A stretch of DNA of 64,000 bases. It comes from UBA6059 sp040219045. Lineage in GTDB: Bacteria; Bacteroidota; Bacteroidia; Cytophagales; Cyclobacteriaceae. Shown here in pieces: positions 32,301 through 40,623 of the stretch (position 1 is the stretch's first letter; each line of letters starts with the position of its first letter). Position numbers and translations under genes: made by a program. Where the stretch lies: positions 992,001 to 1,056,000 of the forward strand of contig OZ245881.1 of the NCBI GenBank assembly GCA_965229505.1, in the 5' to 3' direction. Under the pieces are notes generated by a model that saw only the letters and a list, made by a program, of their open reading frames with translations, searched no databases and was not told the origin of the DNA.

Positions 32301-35145
32301 TTTCCAGATTACACCAAGTGAACCATATAGAGATATCACTATCCGACTACCTGCTGCTCGCTTCACTGACCTTGCTGGTAATCCCAATGGAGCCGTGGAG
32401 GTCAAGGTCATCTATGACAATACCCCGCCAAGCGTCGCTTCTATGGTTTCATCCGCAGGAACGGTAACAAAAGATAAGGCATTCCAGGTCACGATCACTT
32501 TTGAAGAAGGTGATATCAGGGAACTGCAAACCTCCGATCTCGATCTGGGAAATGGAGAAATACGATCCTTCAATAAAGTCGATAATAAGACCTATACATT
32601 AGTCATAGAAGCCGTCGCGAAAGGTGCTGTCACCGTAAGTATTATAGAAACCTTCACCGACCTGGCTGGCAATAGGATCACTAACAAAGGTGACTTATCT
32701 GTCACTTATGATCCCGATCCACCAACTATTGTGTCCCTCGCATTTCCAGATGGACAGGTCACGAATAAGCAGAGTGTACGGGTGGTGGTCGCCTTTAGCG
32801 AGGAGGTGGTAAATGTTGACGGGAATAATTTTTTCCCTATCGAAAGAGAGGATGTTAATCTAACCTCCTTGACCACAGAGGACAATAAAGTGTTCACAGC
32901 TTTGATAACCATGGCCAATGTAGGGCTTTTCGACTTGGTATTTTTACCTGGTAGTACGATGGACCTGGCTGGTAATGCGCTTGCAGAAGGCGAGGAATTC
33001 TCAATCACTTATGAACTCACCCCACCTACTGCAACGATAAAAAACGTGCCGGAAACGATCTCCTCGAGAAATCCTTTTAAAGTGACCTTTGAGTTCTCCG
33101 AAGTGGTGACAGGCTTTGAGGCCGCTGATATCACCATTTCCACCAACAATGCTACAGTATCAAATCCTCAGGCCACCTCAACATCGGTATTTACTGCCGA
33201 CATCACTCCAACTGGAGACCTCACTGATGGTGCTGTGGTGAGCATCGGCCTTAAGGCTGAAGCAGTACAAGATGAAGCAGGTAATGGTAATCTAGCGGCA
33301 GCTGAGGTTAGCACAACTTTCGATGGGCCTTACAGTGGAGGTACAGGAACAGAAGCTGATCCATACCTGATTTCGACAGAAGCTGATTTAAGAGCAATTA
33401 GTGCAAATACAGGGAATTTCGGTGCGTATTTTCTGCAAACAGCAGATATTCAGATGAGTGGCCTAGCTTATAAACCCATTGGTTTTGTTCAACCAAATGA
33501 GAGGGATTCTGAAAGTTTTACTTCCCGTCCGTTTACAGGAGTATATGACGGAGCTGGTTTCAAAATAAATGGCCTTAGAAATGTGCAAGCCGTGATTGTA
33601 GATAGAGTTGAACTAGGCAATCTTAAATTTAGACCTGCTATGGGCTTATTTGGCTTGACTAGTAACGCAACCTTAAAAAACATATCTCTAACATCTGTCA
33701 ATATTGGGATGCCCGATAATTTTGGCTTTGTAGGTGCTTTAATAGGTGTAGAAAGCGACCGTGGTACGATAAAGAATTGTATGGCTACAGGTTATATAAG
33801 TAATATTCGTGGACGTGCAGGCGGTTTAATGGGTTCTGGTACGTATATTATAGAAAATAGTTTTGCGGATGTTACCATCCTTGCAGAATTCGCTTCTGGT
33901 TTGAGTACTGGGTCAAATGGGTTTAGTGAAGTATACAACAGCTATGTACTTGGTACTTTTATTAGCTCAGATGGTTTTAGTGGACTTGGGGGTTTTATTA
34001 CTAATGGGGCTAATTCTTTTTTTGCTGGTATAGTAGAGACTAATGATGATTCCCCATTAGGAATCGGTTTAGCATCACCAAATCTGGGCTTTTTCTATGA
34101 CGTAGAGCTTAGTGGAATTGCAGAAAATAATACTCTAAATTATGGACGCACCACGGCTCAGATGTATACTCGACAGACATACGTGGATGCTGGCTGGGAT
34201 TTTCAAAACACTTGGAGTCATACATTTGGCTATCCTCGATTGAAGTGGCAGGCAGAGCGGCATAACAAGCCTTTCACTGTTTCTGGATATGTTGTGGATG
34301 AAAATGGAGAACCATTCAGTGAGGGTGTAGTATTCGCTTCTAAATATCCACCTTATTCTAGTAAGTCAGCCGAAATTGATGCTTCAGGAAATTTCAGAAT
34401 TGATCTGGAAAAGGGAGAATATCAACTTGGTGTGGCACCAAAGGAAGGTATTCCTTATGAGATTACTTACCTGAGCAACACTAGGAACCTGTTTAAGTCT
34501 AAGCCCGTTTTTTATGATAACATCTATGAAATAAAAATGATTGCTAAATCACAAGTCAACCGACTCGATGGTAATGGTCGCGTATCTGGTAACATCGTAG
34601 GAGGAACCAGCGGTGGACGAATCGTACAGGGACGAACGCTGGATGGAGATCCTGTAGAAGGCGTCAGCGTCACGCTACTAAGAGTAGCTGATGAGGAAGT
34701 GATAACAAGTGTAGAGACAGATGAGAATGGATACTTCGAAATCACAGGTATCCCGGCAGGGGAGTATCAGCTGGTGCTCGGCGTGGCTGGTATCGATCTG
34801 AATCTGGAAGGCTCGACCTTTACGGTAGACGAGAAAGGTACGCCACTCGTGATCTCTGCAGAGATCGGAGAAGAAGGTGTCTCATTTACGATAGTGGAAG
34901 TACTCGGGGTGGAAGACCAAATAGACATAGCCGTATATCCTAACCCGGTCAAAGACTTCTTAAACATCAGAGTGGAAGGCAAAGCCACCCTAAGGCTCAT
35001 CGACCTCTCTGGAGCGACCGTCCATGAGGAGAGCTTTGTCAATGAGGCGCAACTCGATGTGAGGACACTGGTACCGGGTGTCCACTTCCTGGAGATCGCC
35101 AATAGCCATGGCCGCTCGGTCAGGAAACTCATCAAAGCCAACTAG
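29335..35145 (+). CDS. Giant T9SS-secreted surface protein: beta-propeller, cadherin, Ig-like and GLUG-like domains
   Basis: 1,936 residues. After a long-n-region signal peptide (hydrophobic about 20-38, ending AYAQ) there are seven FG-GAP-like blades (about 45-430) with repeating FGxSVSLSxDGxxxxIGAP units, enough for one propeller. A cadherin-like domain (about 438-532, VFTVDENTSVGTG, TGIITVNSALDYE) follows. Eight Ig-like repeats come next (about 533-1330), each ending near DxAGN. Then a GLUG-like beta-helix (about 1335-1640: GTEADPYLISTEADLRAI, GLFGLTSNATLKNISL) and two carboxypeptidase-regulatory/CnaB-like modules (about 1645-1740 and 1765-1850). It ends in a type A T9SS sorting domain (about 1858-1936, YPNPVKDFLNI). 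It probably binds surfaces or polymers; no catalytic site is seen. Confidence 0.9.
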   Translation: MEILLPTSGRRDHVACRSALLFLLIIGLLLTQPFAYAQPSWNQLGADIDGGTNDGLGGAMAMSSDGSIVAVGAASANSLQGYVKVYQYNGSWMQLGATLPGSQAGDSFGSSVSLSADGTVLAIGASTSDANLGANSFAGYVSVYDYDATNGWQLRGSSITAQDAQENFGQSVSLSSDGNVLGIGVPGAAGGGSGRGTSRAYKWNSTAWLQVGADIDGDTDFETSGVSVSLVVSGTDTVMAIGSPVYTLGFDNEGRVRIYTRSGGSWGTPEILVGSAFDNLGTSVSLSDDATRLGVGAPHDLFSPGPYIGKVQVYELTTSWTLLGTAITSGIESDDFGKSVDISSDGSYVTIGAPGHVDTDNPGGRVEIWTYGTDWTQVGDAITGSAEFSMLGTSVTISSDGSIAGAGSPANDGTTANGYASIYEFGIIATNTPPVITASQVFTVDENTSVGTGVSPGAVQATDANAGDELSSWTITGGTGANVFAINASTGIITVNSALDYETTTSYTLTLTVSDGTATSSPAEVIINIGDIDEVAPTVTITSSKSNPTNANPIPITITFNESVTGLEASDIDVDGAGKGDLMGSGDSYTMDLTPSGDGTITVNINANVAQDLANNGNTAAEQFSIISDRTNPQVFIYGAAPDFSELTAVNGPFDISVTFPGSASFGEVVNGFEIDDIELTNGATAGAPELVAGNFNYYRVSITPGTEDFTITILANGVTDDAGNGNQEGAVTISYDITPPTPVITSEASGLTNLATIPITVTFEEPGAVEDLVTQFVAEDITVVGATISNFAGEGSTYTMNLVPSANTNGTITVDIAADVAEDKAGNANLVAQQFTIDYDRTVPKPTITLGDYTNSKPIPASISLSEELDGFGSANISVTSASISNFTPGANNTYTFNLAIAAGTDSTKVTVSIAAAQFTDVAGNGNLAATASIIYDIRPPVPVITSQAYHSGTAFAGTVKINEQVVDFPRSDLTINGGSIGSLNDGAFQITPSEPYRDITIRLPAARFTDLAGNPNGAVEVKVIYDNTPPSVASMVSSAGTVTKDKAFQVTITFEEGDIRELQTSDLDLGNGEIRSFNKVDNKTYTLVIEAVAKGAVTVSIIETFTDLAGNRITNKGDLSVTYDPDPPTIVSLAFPDGQVTNKQSVRVVVAFSEEVVNVDGNNFFPIEREDVNLTSLTTEDNKVFTALITMANVGLFDLVFLPGSTMDLAGNALAEGEEFSITYELTPPTATIKNVPETISSRNPFKVTFEFSEVVTGFEAADITISTNNATVSNPQATSTSVFTADITPTGDLTDGAVVSIGLKAEAVQDEAGNGNLAAAEVSTTFDGPYSGGTGTEADPYLISTEADLRAISANTGNFGAYFLQTADIQMSGLAYKPIGFVQPNERDSESFTSRPFTGVYDGAGFKINGLRNVQAVIVDRVELGNLKFRPAMGLFGLTSNATLKNISLTSVNIGMPDNFGFVGALIGVESDRGTIKNCMATGYISNIRGRAGGLMGSGTYIIENSFADVTILAEFASGLSTGSNGFSEVYNSYVLGTFISSDGFSGLGGFITNGANSFFAGIVETNDDSPLGIGLASPNLGFFYDVELSGIAENNTLNYGRTTAQMYTRQTYVDAGWDFQNTWSHTFGYPRLKWQAERHNKPFTVSGYVVDENGEPFSEGVVFASKYPPYSSKSAEIDASGNFRIDLEKGEYQLGVAPKEGIPYEITYLSNTRNLFKSKPVFYDNIYEIKMIAKSQVNRLDGNGRVSGNIVGGTSGGRIVQGRTLDGDPVEGVSVTLLRVADEEVITSVETDENGYFEITGIPAGEYQLVLGVAGIDLNLEGSTFTVDEKGTPLVISAEIGEEGVSFTIVEVLGVEDQIDIAVYPNPVKDFLNIRVEGKATLRLIDLSGATVHEESFVNEAQLDVRTLVPGVHFLEIANSHGRSVRKLIKAN

Positions 35146-35172
35146 TAACTACCCGCACAACAACTGGTAAGG

Positions 35173-35201
35173 GGCTGTCACAAAAGACAGCCTCTTTTTT
35201 T
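35173..35201 (+). terminator. Terminator after the giant surface protein gene
   Basis: GGCTGTC (35173-35179) pairs with GACAGCC (35186-35192) over a 6-nt loop, then TCTTTTTTT (35193-35201). It lies 27 bp past the stop. Confidence 0.92.
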
Positions 35202-35214
35202 GTCTGTCGCTGTT

Positions 35215-35335
35215 GCTTGTGCCTTCACGAGCACTAGCCTGGATGTCTCTGCTGAAATGCGGATTCCGGTATTGTCGTACCTCCAAAACTTCCAGACGGC
35301 CGAAATGACGGACAGGCTGGCGGAATGACTAATAG
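35215..35335. repeat. Possible remnant of an interspersed Bacteroidota repeat
   Basis: Between the terminator and the BtuF-like gene the sequence has no open frame but contains CGAAATGACGGACAGGC followed by GGCGGAATGAC (about 35301-35328). The words AATGACGG and GGAATGAC resemble the GTCATTCCG-type repeats scattered in intergenic regions of many Bacteroidota genomes. One copy cannot prove a repeat; the assignment is a suggestion. Confidence 0.3.
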
Positions 35336-35357
35336 ATCGGAGCTTAATCGCTTAGAG

Positions 35358-36155
35358 CTAACCTTCAGCCGCTAATTCCTTCCCCAACGATTGAAAATAA
35401 TCAATACTCCTGAGCAATCTGCTCCCATACCAGGAAAACATCTCTCCGTCGACTAACATCACTTTAGTATTGGGTAAGAGCTTCTCGTAAACCTTGATAT
35501 GCTTCTCCTTGTATGGAAAGGGTTCGGAACTAAGGAACAGGTAATCAGGGGCCAACTCCTGAAGTCGAACGGATGTTAATTCAGGGTATCTCGGACTAGT
35601 GATCAAGTTGGTCAAACCCATCCTATTCATCATGTCATCAATGAATGTTGCTGATCCAACTGCCATGATAGGTTTGTCCCAAATAAGGTAAACCACCGAA
35701 CCCGATATCAACTTGTCCAGCCCTTCAAATCCATCGCGAATTTTAGCCACCATGGTGCTTGCTTGCTCCTCCACCTTCAGTAGCCTCCCAAGGTCTCGTA
35801 TCATCCCGAGCGCATCATCTAAGCCACTGATGTCGCTCAACCAGACGGGATACTTTGATGAAAGCTCCATGATCTGAGCTTTGTCATTTTCCTCCTTGTT
35901 GCCGATGATCAAGTCATGCTTGAGGTCAGCGATACTGGCTATGCTTACATTTTTCGTCCCACCGATTATCGGGATGTCTTTGACCGCCTCCTCAGGATGA
36001 ATGCAAAACTTCGTGCGCCCGACAAGCCTATCCCCTATTCCAAGATCAATGAGCAGCTCCGTTTGAGAAGGAACGAGGGATATGATCCTCTGAGGAGATG
36101 AAGGTATTTTCACCTCCCTACCCATCTGATCGATGACGCATCTATCATTGGACAT
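35358..36155 (-). CDS. BtuF-like helical-backbone metal/cobalamin receptor without signal peptide
   Basis: 265 residues. The fold is that of class III periplasmic binding proteins (BtuF/FhuD): DQMGREVKIPSSPQRIISLVP at the N-terminus with the SQTELL segment, GRTKFCIHP, a long linking helix (about 120-150), and LQELAPDYLFLSSEPFPYKEKH. These bind vitamin B12, haem or iron-siderophores for ABC importers. Here the protein begins MSNDRCVIDQMG with no hydrophobic leader, and no in-frame upstream start adds one, so as written it would stay in the cytoplasm. No ABC permease or ATPase is adjacent. Ligand unknown. Confidence 0.8.
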   Translation of the reverse strand: MSNDRCVIDQMGREVKIPSSPQRIISLVPSQTELLIDLGIGDRLVGRTKFCIHPEEAVKDIPIIGGTKNVSIASIADLKHDLIIGNKEENDKAQIMELSSKYPVWLSDISGLDDALGMIRDLGRLLKVEEQASTMVAKIRDGFEGLDKLISGSVVYLIWDKPIMAVGSATFIDDMMNRMGLTNLITSPRYPELTSVRLQELAPDYLFLSSEPFPYKEKHIKVYEKLLPNTKVMLVDGEMFSWYGSRLLRSIDYFQSLGKELAAEG

Positions 36156-36206
36156 TTACTGACTTATCAAAGATCAACCTTACATTGAGACAGCTCACTT
36201 TCATAG

Positions 36207-36239
36207 ATTCGTCAGACCGCTTCGAGCGGTCTGACGAAT
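36207..36239. repeat. Perfect 15-bp hairpin between two minus-strand genes
   Basis: ATTCGTCAGACCGCT (36207-36221) and AGCGGTCTGACGAAT (36225-36239) are exact complements with only TCG between them. It lies 12 bp beyond the M42 peptidase stop. No T-run follows on either strand, so it is either a terminator of unusual type, an mRNA-end stabiliser, or a dispersed palindromic repeat. Confidence 0.85.
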
Positions 36240-36251
36240 TTACTCCTGGCA

Positions 36252-37322
36252 CTACTTGATATAACGAAAGTCGTGACCTGACTTGAGCTGGGTCACAAAC
36301 TCATACATCAGCTTGATGACGTTCTCCACATCCTCCTGACTAACCGTCTCCACGGTAGTGTGCATGTACTTCAGCGGAAGGGAAATGAGCGCAGACGCCA
36401 CACCTTCATTGGAGTAGGCAAACGCATCAGTATCCGTACCTGTGGAGCGTGAGGCCGCAGCTCGCTGGAACGGTATCTTCTTCTTATCCGCTACCGCAAT
36501 AATCTGCCTCAGGAGATTGTTTTGCACCGCCGGACCGTAGGTCAACACCGGTCCACTACCTGACTTTTGATCGCCACTTTCCTTTTTATCATAAAGGGGG
36601 GAATGTGTATCGTGGCAAACGTCAGTCACTATGGCGACATCTGGCTTGATTCGCTCTGCGATCATTTGCGCTCCCCGTAGGCCAATTTCTTCCTGTACAG
36701 CATTGACTACATAGAGACCAAAAGGCAATTTCTTCTTCTTCTCATGAAGCCTGCGAGCGACCTCAGCGATCATAAATCCACCTATGCGATTGTCCAGTGC
36801 CCTACCGGTAAAATACTTCCCATTGAGCTCCATCAGCTCGTCTTCGAAAGTAATAACACTACCCACGTGGATACCGAGCTTCTCCACTTCTTCTTTAGTC
36901 TCAGCTCCTACGTCGATAAAGATGTTTTTGACGGTAGGTGCTGGAGCATCCTTATTGTCTCGGACATGTATCGCTGGCCATCCGAATACTCCCGGAACAA
37001 CTCCATTGTCCGTGTGGATCTTCACGCGCTTGGATGGAGCGATCATATGATCAGAGCCACCATTACGGACAACATAGATATAGCCAGTATCAGAGATATA
37101 GTTGACGAACCAGGAGATCTCATCGGCGTGCGCCTCGATCACCACTTTGTACTCCGCTTTAGGGTTGATGACGCCTACCATCGTACCGTAGGTATCAGAG
37201 ATATAGTCATCTACATATGGCTTGACATAGTCCAACCAAATCTTTTGTCCTGATGATTCAAAGCCGGTCGGTGCGGCGTTATTGAGGTATTCGAATAGGA
37301 ATTTTTTACTCTTTTTGTCCAT
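36252..37322 (-). CDS. M42-family metallopeptidase (glutamyl/leucyl aminopeptidase type)
   Basis: 356 residues, cytoplasmic. M42 enzymes form large tetrahedral particles that trim small peptides. Two-metal site motifs are visible: VVIEAHADEISWFV with the first His-x-Asp, GRALDNRIGGFMIAEV with the bridging Asp, AVQEEIGLRGAQM with the catalytic Glu pair, and IVTDVCHDTHSP. Length and layout, including the inserted PDZ-like dodecamerisation lobe (about 75-170), match the family. It follows the small DUF2846-like gene by 29 bp on the same strand and likely shares the propionyl-CoA carboxylase transcript. Confidence 0.92.
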   Translation of the reverse strand: MDKKSKKFLFEYLNNAAPTGFESSGQKIWLDYVKPYVDDYISDTYGTMVGVINPKAEYKVVIEAHADEISWFVNYISDTGYIYVVRNGGSDHMIAPSKRVKIHTDNGVVPGVFGWPAIHVRDNKDAPAPTVKNIFIDVGAETKEEVEKLGIHVGSVITFEDELMELNGKYFTGRALDNRIGGFMIAEVARRLHEKKKKLPFGLYVVNAVQEEIGLRGAQMIAERIKPDVAIVTDVCHDTHSPLYDKKESGDQKSGSGPVLTYGPAVQNNLLRQIIAVADKKKIPFQRAAASRSTGTDTDAFAYSNEGVASALISLPLKYMHTTVETVSQEDVENVIKLMYEFVTQLKSGHDFRYIK

Positions 37323-37351
37323 ACAAAATGTTTCAATATTTCTTAAATAAG

Positions 37352-37840
37352 CTAGGGTTCGATATTTTCACATTCGACCACCCTTGCCTTATTAATTGCT
37401 ATTTGAGCTTCCCGATCATTAACAAGTCTATACTTCAGGTTAAGTTTTGCAAAGCCAGCAACCTTAGCTTCCACGTAATAGGATTCACCAGGTTCAGCAT
37501 TTATTTCTATTTGATTCTTTCCCTTAATAGGATATGGCCCAGGCTCTACTTGAACTCGAAAGTAGGAGTTGTTTTTTAATAGACACGTAACTTCGTTATC
37601 TAAATTCATATTGAAATCTACGGCAATAGCATAGAAGCTATTGGTTCGATAAAGAAATATCTCCGCGAAATCTTCACTCTTATCAAAATAACCATGATCA
37701 ATGATTTTGATAGCTTGAGAAAAATCAAACACCGTCGATGAATCAGAAGTAGAAGGTTGTGAATAACCTTGCAATGACGTTATCAGTACTAAAACAGCAA
37801 AAGAATGAGATTTCAGATTCTTGATCATTAACCTTATCAT
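37352..37840 (-). CDS. Small secreted protein, DUF2846-like
   Basis: 162 residues. A signal peptide covers about 1-27 (hydrophobic FAVLVLITSLQGYS before QPS). The mature part is beta-rich: AEIFLYRTNSF near the middle, then SYFRVQVEPGPYPIKGK and GESYYVEAKVAGFAKL, which resembles the DUF2846 fold of envelope-associated proteins. Function is unknown. Its ATG overlaps the stop of the carboxylase beta gene (ATGA), indicating translational coupling, although the two products act in different compartments. Confidence 0.65.
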   Translation of the reverse strand: MIRLMIKNLKSHSFAVLVLITSLQGYSQPSTSDSSTVFDFSQAIKIIDHGYFDKSEDFAEIFLYRTNSFYAIAVDFNMNLDNEVTCLLKNNSYFRVQVEPGPYPIKGKNQIEINAEPGESYYVEAKVAGFAKLNLKYRLVNDREAQIAINKARVVECENIEP

Positions 37841-39387
37841 AGAGGAATATTCCCGTGTTTCTTCTTTGGGAGATTGTCCACCTTATTCTCAAGCATCTTG
37901 AAGCTGGCCATCAGCTTGATCCTGGTGTTGTGAGGAAGGATGACTTCATCAATGAAACCTCTACCTGCTGCGATGAATGGGTTGGCGAATTTCTCAGTGT
38001 ATTCATCTACTTTCTCGTCAAGTTTCTTAGCCGGATCATCAGCCGCAGCAATCTCCTTTTTGAAGATGATCTCTGCAGCTCCTTTGGCACCCATTACTGC
38101 GATTTCGCCGGTAGGCCATGAGTAGTTGATATCTGCGCCGATGTGCTTCGAATTCATCACATCGTAAGCTCCACCATATGCCTTCCTTGTGATGACTGTC
38201 ACTCTTGGTACAGTGGCCTCAGAGAACGCATACAAGAGTTTGGCACCATTGGTGATGATCCCATTCCACTCCTGATCAGTTCCCGGTAGGAAGCCGGGCA
38301 CATCCACGAGTACGAGCAGCGGGATGTTGAAGCTATCGCAAAAGCGAACGAATCTAGCGGCCTTGACACTGGAGTCAATGTCCAATACTCCGGCCAACGA
38401 AGCAGGGTTATTGCCCACAATACCGATGCTACGACCCCCGAGTAGCGCAAACCCTACAATGATGTTTTCGGCGTAATTCTTATGAACCTCAAGGAACGAG
38501 TCTTTGTCCACGATTCCCTCCACGACCTCTCGCATGTCGTAAGGCTGGTTGGGGTTGTCAGGAAGTATCTTGTCCAGGTCGGGCCGGGTCTCATCTTCCT
38601 GCACCTCGTATGGATAGTTCGGGGCGTCCTCTTCACAGTTCTGAGGAATGTAGGTGAGCATCTGCCGCAGCTTATTGATGCAATCAACCTCATTGGCACA
38701 GGAGAAATGGGTCACCCCACTTTTTGTACTGTGGGCAGAGGCCCCACCGAGCTCTTCAGAAGTGACCGTCTCCTGAGTCACGGTCTTGACCACATTAGGG
38801 CCGGTGACGAACATGTAGGAGGTGTCTTCCACCATAAAAATAAAATCGGTTATCGCCGGAGAATAAACAGCACCACCAGCACATGGCCCCATGATGGCTG
38901 ACAACTGAGGGATCACGCCCGATGCTCTGGTATTGCGGTAGAAGATATCTGCATAACCGCCCAAGGATACTACCCCCTCTTGAATTCGTGCCCCACCAGA
39001 GTCGTTGAGTCCGATGACCGGAGCTCCATTCTGCATGGCCAGGTCCATGATCTTGACAATCTTCTCGGCATGCGTTTCCGATAGGCTACCGCCAAATACT
39101 GTAAAATCCTGACTAAATACATAGATCAAACGACCCTCGATGGTTCCATAGCCTGTGACTACCCCATCTCCCAAGAATTTTTGCTTATCTAACCCAAAAT
39201 TCTTGGCGCGATGAACAACAAATTTGCCTACTTCCTGAAACGACCCTTTGTCAAGTAGGAGCTCTATTCGCTCCCGTGCGGTAAGCTTCCCCTGGCTGTG
39301 ATGTTTATCAATTCTTTTTTGTCCGCCACCAAGCAGCGCTTCTTCATTCTTTTGCTTGAGTAGGTCAATTTTCTCCTGGGTAGTCAT
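37837..39387 (-). CDS. Propionyl-CoA carboxylase beta subunit (carboxyltransferase)
   Basis: 516 residues. Transfers carboxybiotin CO2 to propionyl-CoA to form methylmalonyl-CoA. Two crotonase halves: N-half with GKLTARERIELLLDKGSF, DFTVFGGSLSETHAEKI and LNDSGGARIQEGVVSLGGYAD; C-half with VDVPGFLPGTDQEWNGII and RKAYGGAYDVMNSKHIGAD. The ending KKKHGNIPL is the conserved PccB C-terminus. Motifs such as GGSLSE and SGGARIQEG place it in the propionyl branch, against the methylcrotonyl-like paralogue at 2957-4588. No alpha (biotin carboxylase/carrier) subunit is adjacent. The downstream secreted-protein gene overlaps by 4 bp. Confidence 0.93.
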   Translation of the reverse strand: MTTQEKIDLLKQKNEEALLGGGQKRIDKHHSQGKLTARERIELLLDKGSFQEVGKFVVHRAKNFGLDKQKFLGDGVVTGYGTIEGRLIYVFSQDFTVFGGSLSETHAEKIVKIMDLAMQNGAPVIGLNDSGGARIQEGVVSLGGYADIFYRNTRASGVIPQLSAIMGPCAGGAVYSPAITDFIFMVEDTSYMFVTGPNVVKTVTQETVTSEELGGASAHSTKSGVTHFSCANEVDCINKLRQMLTYIPQNCEEDAPNYPYEVQEDETRPDLDKILPDNPNQPYDMREVVEGIVDKDSFLEVHKNYAENIIVGFALLGGRSIGIVGNNPASLAGVLDIDSSVKAARFVRFCDSFNIPLLVLVDVPGFLPGTDQEWNGIITNGAKLLYAFSEATVPRVTVITRKAYGGAYDVMNSKHIGADINYSWPTGEIAVMGAKGAAEIIFKKEIAAADDPAKKLDEKVDEYTEKFANPFIAAGRGFIDEVILPHNTRIKLMASFKMLENKVDNLPKKKHGNIPL

Positions 39388-39623
39388 GTAGTTGTGTTGT
39401 TAATTCGGCGGTAAATATATCCCTCAATCTCTCCAAACAAAATGAAACCATCATACTCTGTCATGATAGTTGGTATATATTTCATCCCGTGTGAATAGGC
39501 CCACTCGGATGATCAGCTATCATTATTTAACCAGCTCGCTGAAGTTCATATATTCATCCGGAGTTGGCCGCAAGTGACCAAGACTGATATTTATTGATTA
39601 ATTTCGCGCTGTAATTCATCTTG

Positions 39624-40568
39624 ATGAGAATAGCTGTTATTGATATGGGCACCAATACCTTTCACCTCCTGGTGGCGGATGTGAGGGATGGTCAATTTGA
39701 GACCGTCTATCGGGAGAAAAGTGCCGTCAAGATCGGGGCGAAAGGCATCAATGAGGGCCTCATCATACCCGAGGCTCTGGAGAGAGCACTCACTGCAGTT
39801 AGAAGGTTCAAGCAAATCACCGACCTGGAAAAAGTTGATCAGATTTTTGCGACTGCCACCAGTGCGATCAGAAATGCCTCAAATGGTCAGGAACTAGTCG
39901 ATAAGATCAAACGAGAAACCGGGATCAAAGTCCGTATCATTAGTGGCGAGGAAGAAGCGCAGCTCATCTATTATGGTGTAAGTCACGCTCTTAAACTGGG
40001 AGATGAAACATCTCTGATCATGGATATCGGTGGAGGCAGTATTGAGTTCATTATCGGTAACGCAAGTGAGATCAAGTGGAAGCACAGCTTTGAGATCGGT
40101 GGTCAGCGAATGATCGACCAGTTTCATAAGCATGACCCCATTCAGTTGTCTGAAATTGAAGATGTAGAGGCTTACCTGGGTGCTCATCTCAATTTACTTT
40201 TTGAGAAAGTCACAGCATATCAGCCGACCACTTTGATTGGCTCATCAGGTACCTTCGATACACTTAGCGATATCCACAGAATAGTGCTTGGCCTAGAGAA
40301 ATCTCCCGACGCTACGGAGTTTCCACTCACCGTTAAGGGCTTTCAAGAAATATTGCGTGACATACTTGCTAAAACCAGAGAGGAAAGATTGGCTATTCCA
40401 GGCATGATAGAACTAAGGGTGGATATGATTGTAGTCGCCTGCATTCTCATCGATTTTGTTCTGCAAAAATCGAACATCAAGAATATTCGTGTCTCAGCAT
40501 ATGCACTAAAAGAAGGTGTGTTACTTAACACAATTCACAAGCTGGCAAAAGAAGCTTCAATCAGCTAA
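39624..40568 (+). CDS. Ppx/GppA-family phosphatase (exopolyphosphatase-like)
   Basis: 314 residues from ATG 39624; the frame begins with TTG 39621 directly before it. Members cut polyphosphate or convert pppGpp to ppGpp. The ASKHA fold is shown by phosphate-1 IAVIDMGTNTFHLLVADV, phosphate-2 LIMDIGGGSIEFIIG, and the catalytic region SGEEEAQLIYYG with its Glu. There is no C-terminal HD domain, so this is the short form of the family. The final helix-rich part (about 260-314: IPGMIELRVDMIVVACILI) is typical. A possible -7 box (TAATTTCG) lies about 25 bp upstream, weak. Confidence 0.9.
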   Translation: MRIAVIDMGTNTFHLLVADVRDGQFETVYREKSAVKIGAKGINEGLIIPEALERALTAVRRFKQITDLEKVDQIFATATSAIRNASNGQELVDKIKRETGIKVRIISGEEEAQLIYYGVSHALKLGDETSLIMDIGGGSIEFIIGNASEIKWKHSFEIGGQRMIDQFHKHDPIQLSEIEDVEAYLGAHLNLLFEKVTAYQPTTLIGSSGTFDTLSDIHRIVLGLEKSPDATEFPLTVKGFQEILRDILAKTREERLAIPGMIELRVDMIVVACILIDFVLQKSNIKNIRVSAYALKEGVLLNTIHKLAKEASIS

Positions 40569-40623
40569 GCATTTTAATATCCCTGTTGACTTGATTCATT
40601 GGTACTACTTCAACTACTAGATT

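Noticed and set aside
30940..33320. Ig-like repeat block as tandem DNA repeats
   Set aside because: The protein repeats are diverged; no long DNA-level identity between units was seen, so it is a protein domain array and not a recent DNA repeat.
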